A DNA stretch of 64,000 bases, from assembly GCA_003833135.1 (NCBI GenBank), contig QZLH01000479.1, forward strand, positions 8,824 through 72,823. Reading direction: 5' to 3'. This document shows, one piece after another, positions 59,547 through 64,000 of this stretch (position 1 is the stretch's first letter; each line of letters begins with the position of its first letter). The translations under genes and the position numbers were made by a program. This DNA comes from Oehlia diaphana. Its lineage: Eukaryota; Glomeromycota; Glomeromycetes; Glomerales; Glomeraceae. Below the pieces are notes generated by a model, which was not told the DNA's origin, searched no databases, and worked only from the letters and a program-made list of their open reading frames with translations.

Positions 59547-59945
59547 TAGGGATGGCAACGGTCGGTCATGGTCGGTCATCAGTTGGTCATAACTGGTCAA
59601 GAACCTTTGACCGACTGACCGACCGGTCTGACCGACCGTTTAACCGATCCTGAAAATGTTTGCAAAACATTTTTTTTTATGAAATACTTAATAAAAAATG
59701 TTTTTTGCAACGTTTTCTATTAAAATAATTAAAAAACGTTTGCGAAACATTTTTTATTAAATTTTATATTAAAAGACATTTCGCAAACGTTTTCAGGATC
59801 AGTTAAGCGGTCGGTCAAACGGTTGGTTAAACGGTCAGTCAGACCGGTTGGTCAAACAGTCAGTCAGAGGTCTTTGACCGACCGATATCGGTCATGGTCA
59901 TGACCGGTTATAACCGGTTAATGACCGTGACTGTTGCCATCCCTA
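59547..59945. mobile_element. 399-bp hAT-type MITE with GGTCGGTCA repeats
   Basis: Ends TAGGGATGGCAAC and GTTGCCATCCCTA, flanked by a perfect 8-bp duplication ATTTTTAT (59539-59546 and 59946-59953), as expected for hAT. Each arm carries many copies of GGTCGGTCA, GGTTGGTCA or GACCGACCG. The centre has inverted copies of AAAACGTTTGC(G/A)AAACATTTT. It is almost one long palindrome. Confidence 0.92.
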
Positions 59946-59953
59946 ATTTTTAT

Positions 59954-60260
59954 AATAAATTTGTTAATAAGTTTTTATTTTTCTTTAAGTTTAAGTCTTA
60001 TTTTATAAACTGATAAGATGTTATATTTGATTTATATTTTTCAATTTAATAAAAATTAGACCGGCATTATAAAATTGGCAATTTTAACCAATTTAACTAA
60101 TTTTAACCAACTTTAAATTATATATTTACAATATGTATTTAAAGATAATACTATGCTAAAAATTTTATTATATCAAGCATATTAAAAAAAAATTTGCCTT
60201 TAATTTTTTTGACATTTCCAATGACTATTAAGCAATCTATTTGTTATTGTACATTGATAC
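59954..60260. other. AT-rich gap
   Basis: No gene. atttaaccaatttaactaattttaacc is locally repeated near 60085-60115. Confidence 0.5.
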
Positions 60261-60418
60261 CCAGTAAATAGTTTTGTATAAATTTATATCAAATGGGCCC
60301 ATTGGCTCAAAATTAGCTCAAATTTATGCAAAAAATAATCCAAATTTAAGCCAATCTAGAGCCAATTATTTATGGATGAGCCCATTTGGTACAAATTTAT
60401 ACAAATACTATTTACTGG
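60261..60418. mobile_element. 158-bp MITE with ~40-bp inverted ends
   Basis: Left CCAGTAAATAGTTTTGTATA, right complement CCAGTAAATAGTATTTGTAT, continuing through ATTTAT...AAATGGGC. TA lies just outside each end within a few bases (Tc1/mariner-like), but the exact borders are uncertain. Confidence 0.75.
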
Positions 60419-61072
60419 AATACCTTTGAATTACATTTATGATTAAATCACTTCTCACATATGGCAGTGATATTTCCCTCAATTGTAGTTGTATGTTATT
60501 TTCCTCTTGAGCTAGAGCCATTTAATGTCTTATTGTTCTATTCAATTCTTGTCCAATCCTAAGATTTATTAGTCTTTAGCTTCCTTTTCATATTGATTTG
60601 ACTGGTTGACCTACTTTAGTTTTTTAATTTTTCTTCCATTTGAACATCCTCTAATGGGTTTCCCTTGTTTCATTTATTCTTTATCATCACTTCTTCTTTC
60701 ATTGTTTTTTTCTAATCCTTTCATTTGATCTTTTTTTCTTTGATTTCAAGTTTGAACTGGATATATTTCTTCATAATAACCTTTTTTGAGGTCTTCACAG
60801 TTGGTAAACAGAAGAAAATAACTTTTTGGATGAAAAAAAATGAATACTATTAATTAACTCTTACTAAACTTATATTAAATGTCCGCAAAGGACAGAATAT
60901 TCAGTTGGTGATGTTGAAATGCAATGAAATCATAACAAAACAAAACTTTTGATCTCCTCTGTCTACTTTTTCATCCTGAAAATTTATAGACATTTATGAA
61001 ATGAGCATTCTACTGTTCAATTTGATATACAAGTAATAATTTATCTCACCACACCAGGGACTGTAATATATA
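60419..61072. other. AT-rich gap, no gene
   Basis: Pyrimidine-rich near 60590-60760; otherwise nothing recognisable. Confidence 0.5.
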
Positions 61073-61546
61073 CACAGTGAAATTCAATAAACCGGATCTA
61101 TCAATTCCGTAAAAATATCTGGTTTGTCAGGATATTTGGTATAGCGAAAAAATTTGATATACTGAAAATCTATTATACTGAATTTTCAAAAAATTTTAAT
61201 GCTAATATAACTAATATACGCTATAATTTAATGATTTAATCTTAGTATTAAGTCATAGAGTTCATGAAAATGAATATAAATATTTTTAATTGAAAAAATA
61301 TAAGTAATACATAACTTCAGCCGGAATTAAGATTTTTATAATTCTGGCCAAAATTGATTTACCGCACGTTACTTAAATTTTATTGGGTAAAAATCATTTT
61401 TACTATAGCTGGTTAGAAAATTGATCCGTTAGCTTTTACTAGTAAACTCCGGTATATCAAAACTATTTGATTTGGTTCCAGCAAAAAAGTCCGGTTTAGG
61501 CCCAAATCCAGTTTATCGAAGATCCGGTTTATCGAATTTCACTGTG
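61073..61546. mobile_element. 474-bp pogo/Tigger-like MITE
   Basis: Inverted ends of 27 bp (CACAGTGAAATTC then A or G then ATAAACCGG), flanked by TA on both sides (61071-61072 and 61547-61548), as in Tc1/mariner-pogo elements. The interior has further GGTATA/CCGG motifs and no ORF. Confidence 0.86.
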
Positions 61547-61548
61547 TA

Positions 61549-64000
61549 TAACTTAGCTTCTGTAGCATTTCAGCATAGGTTAGCTTCATTTTTCTTCTAT
61601 AGTTAGCTTTTTGGTTAGCATTTCTAGATTTCAGATTATTTAGTACGGATTTGATTGCATGTATTTAATGATTGTAAAAAAAATATAAAATTCTTTTATA
61701 CTTCCATTTTTTATCAGCATGTAAGGTCTTTGTGATGCCTTATTTAGACCTATAGTATATTTGTGTTCTGTAAATCCTTTTTTGTTAAAATATACATGAA
61801 AACAGTATCAGCGAATATATTTTCATTCTTAATGCTTGTGATAATGCAGTGATAACTTCCATTCTTCCGTGATTTACTTATCTACATTCTTTACCTCTCC
61901 TTTCTGAATATATCAGAACTCAAGAAATCTGTTTTACAATTTTGCGAATTGCTGCTGGATTTTAGAAGTGATTAATTGAATTTAAGCTAGACTTTTAATG
62001 GAAAATTTTGGGAAAACCCAATTTTTCATTGACCTAAATTACAGAACGACATATTCTGTAAGGGATTGGAACAAAATACATCAGGAATGTGCTCAAGATT
62101 CTTAAAACATGCTTTTCACGAATGTGCTCTAGAGTCTTAAATTTATCTTCCTGATTTTTTCGTTAGACATAATGGTTTCGTTAGGCCTTTTGTTAGCCAA
62201 TTTTTTTCATTTAGTAATACAATTTCTTGTTCTAAATATCATTAAAGCAGTTATAGATAAATACGGAATTTTTACTTCCTGAAGTTAAAAGAAGTATTTC
62301 TGAAAATTTTATTATTAAATTTAACCTTCTAGAACCTCATAAGTCATAAAGGACATCTAGTGTAATATAAATAGAGTTTCTTGAAGTCCAATCACTGTAG
62401 AAACAATTCACTTTATATAGCGAACTGAAAGTATTCCATATATAATTATTGGAGCTTCTAGAGGCTAAAAAAAGTAATAGAATTTATGCTTTAAAATTAA
62501 CAAAATAACTTTTACAATCATTTATTCTGGATCAAATAAATGTACACTAACGCATTTGTTTTCTTACAAACTTTATACTGTATACCACGAAAAAAAATTG
62601 AAATAATTATGAAAGTGTGTAAATATCGTATTTTATCATTTAAACAATTTTTATGTAAAGGCGCAACTATTCCAACTGTATTGTTAATATTCTCATTTAT
62701 TTATTTATATATTGCAATGCGAAATTCATGCAAACCATCCACTGGTTTAAAATAAATTCTAAGAAAAAAGTAAGAAAACTGACAATTAATCTGTAGAGTA
62801 AAAATATAAATCACAATAAAAAGTAACCATATTTTTCTTTTGTTGTACTTGTAAATACTGTCAGATGTGAAATGACATACTCTTTTCTGGACGATGTATT
62901 ATTTGTAAAATAACTGCTAATATTTGGTGTTATAAATTAGAAGGATGATTTAGGTTCTAGTGTAATAAGTTTAATCATGTTTTTGGTATGGAATGGCCAA
63001 TTTTCACACAGGTGGTCATCTTCATTATCGAATAGGAAGAAGTGATCCTTTAAAGAAATTCAGCTTGAATATGAAATTTATAGACAAAAAATCTTCTGTT
63101 ACTATACTTTCTATCGCTGTCAGTTTCAAAAAGGCATTAAGAATAATATTTGACATTCTTTACAAACTTCAGGACCACTTAGGTAAATGTTATAAAATTC
63201 TTTGTAATGTTAATCAAGAGCTGGGGCAAAGTCACATCTCCTCCCATAATATTTCAATGATTTCTTAATGCACATTGAAATTCTGGCGGCCAAGGAGATT
63301 CAAATGTTTGACGAATTTCTGTATAGGTGGAATATGTTTATCATCGATTTTTATCATGTGGTATGCAAGAGAACAGACATGCCATTTTCATTTTCATTCA
63401 AATGGAGATGAGTGATATATCTAATTCCAATATTCTATTTGCCGTGATGATTTAATTATATCAAAATGCAGGTTGTGTATTCCATATAATAAATATTCCA
63501 GTCATCATTCTCAAAGAGGTTTTGCTACTTCTTTTGTTTTTATATTTACAAATGGCCGCTGTGTAACTAATACTAAAACGATTACTATGAATAATTTTCT
63601 TATTGTTTGTTCCATTTCAATTTATAATATTTCTGGTTACGTGGTAGAAGTTGAATAAGGTGTACTTTTGATGATAAAACAGAGAAAAATGGTGAGTCAT
63701 GATCTAAATAACAATCAAATATTTAAAGAATTGCTGTTTTTTTTAAAAAAATATTTGCCTTCGTTTTCTTCTTAATGATAATTTTCTTTTTCTTGGGTGG
63801 ATTACCCGTCGTGTTAGATCTGATGATGTGGTTTGATATAAATAAATTAATAATAATCATTTGGTTAAAAAGAACAGTCAGTCCAAAAATGGATAACGAT
63901 AGAAAAAAAAATTATAATGCACAAATGGTAAGCTAGAATAGGTACTATAATACTAATTCCGATTAGCTAGAAATGAAGTCTAAAGATTTATTGACATTAG
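61549..64000. other. AT-rich region with doubtful ORFs
   Basis: Plus-strand ORFs at 62540-62755 (71 codons, one hydrophobic segment TIPTVLLIFSFIYLYIA) and 62993-63268 (91 codons) have no recognised family. On the minus strand near 63330-63270 a short stretch (SPWPPEFQCALRNH) looks coding but is broken. No RNA gene or repeat seen. Confidence 0.35.

Overview
The window looks like nuclear DNA of an arbuscular-mycorrhizal fungus of the Glomeromycota, most like Rhizophagus. The reasons are very high A+T content (about three quarters by eye), short AT-rich introns with GTAAGT-type donors and TTTAG-type acceptors, and gene families known to be expanded in those fungi. These include tyrosine-kinase-like protein kinases, Crinkler (CRN) effector headers, HSPA12-type Hsp70, a propeller plus ion-transport family, and SAM-domain proteins. 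The window is accessory and repeat-rich: most of its coding matter is decayed, and a few complete multi-exon genes stand among the wrecks.

Layout. 0-12 kb: a PIF/Harbinger-like MITE, a small kinase-like gene (-), a frameshifted Crinkler-trypsin fusion (+), a pyrimidine-rich repeat with splice-like borders, nested MITE remains, and a SAM-domain locus with a 51-bp tandem repeat. 12-23 kb: a nearly full-length but frameshifted ion-transport gene (+) facing a 3'-truncated relative (-), with an intact five-exon gene for a Uma2/PD-(D/E)XK-like protein and a small decayed unknown gene between them. 24-32.6 kb: an Hsp70 fragment abutting a hAT-like transposase, a DDE-type transposase pseudogene carrying a 631-bp MITE, the 3' end of a LINE, and a P-loop NTPase pseudogene of Crinkler type. 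33-43 kb is the healthiest part: a Ser-rich small protein, a complete TKL kinase with a 12-nt exon, an HMG/YABBY-like acidic protein, and a DH-BAR-SH3 Rho/Cdc42 exchange factor. 48-51.5 kb: a secreted alpha/beta hydrolase, a small membrane protein, a Crinkler header fragment and a small secreted Cys-containing protein. 52-64 kb: inverted-repeat elements, a Helitron fragment, a second DDE transposase pseudogene split by a ~2.9-kb insertion that carries a long array of exon-like/intron-like repeats, then a cluster of MITEs and quiet AT-rich DNA.

How the parts relate. The intact genes fit signalling, polarity and secretion in a fungus (kinase, RhoGEF, secreted hydrolase, secreted Cys protein). 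The Crinkler pieces point to an effector repertoire in which conserved headers are joined to different enzymatic C-termini (trypsin-like protease, P-loop NTPase). DDE, hAT, Helitron, LINE and MITE relics surround and interrupt the decayed genes. The least explained structure is the mini-exon-like array at about 56.3-57.8 kb inside the TIR-bounded insertion; a smaller array of similar design lies on the other strand at 6.4-6.8 kb.

Limits. Identifications rest on reading motifs and recalling families, with no database search. Many frameshifts fall in homopolymers, so some 'pseudogenes' could be assembly errors.
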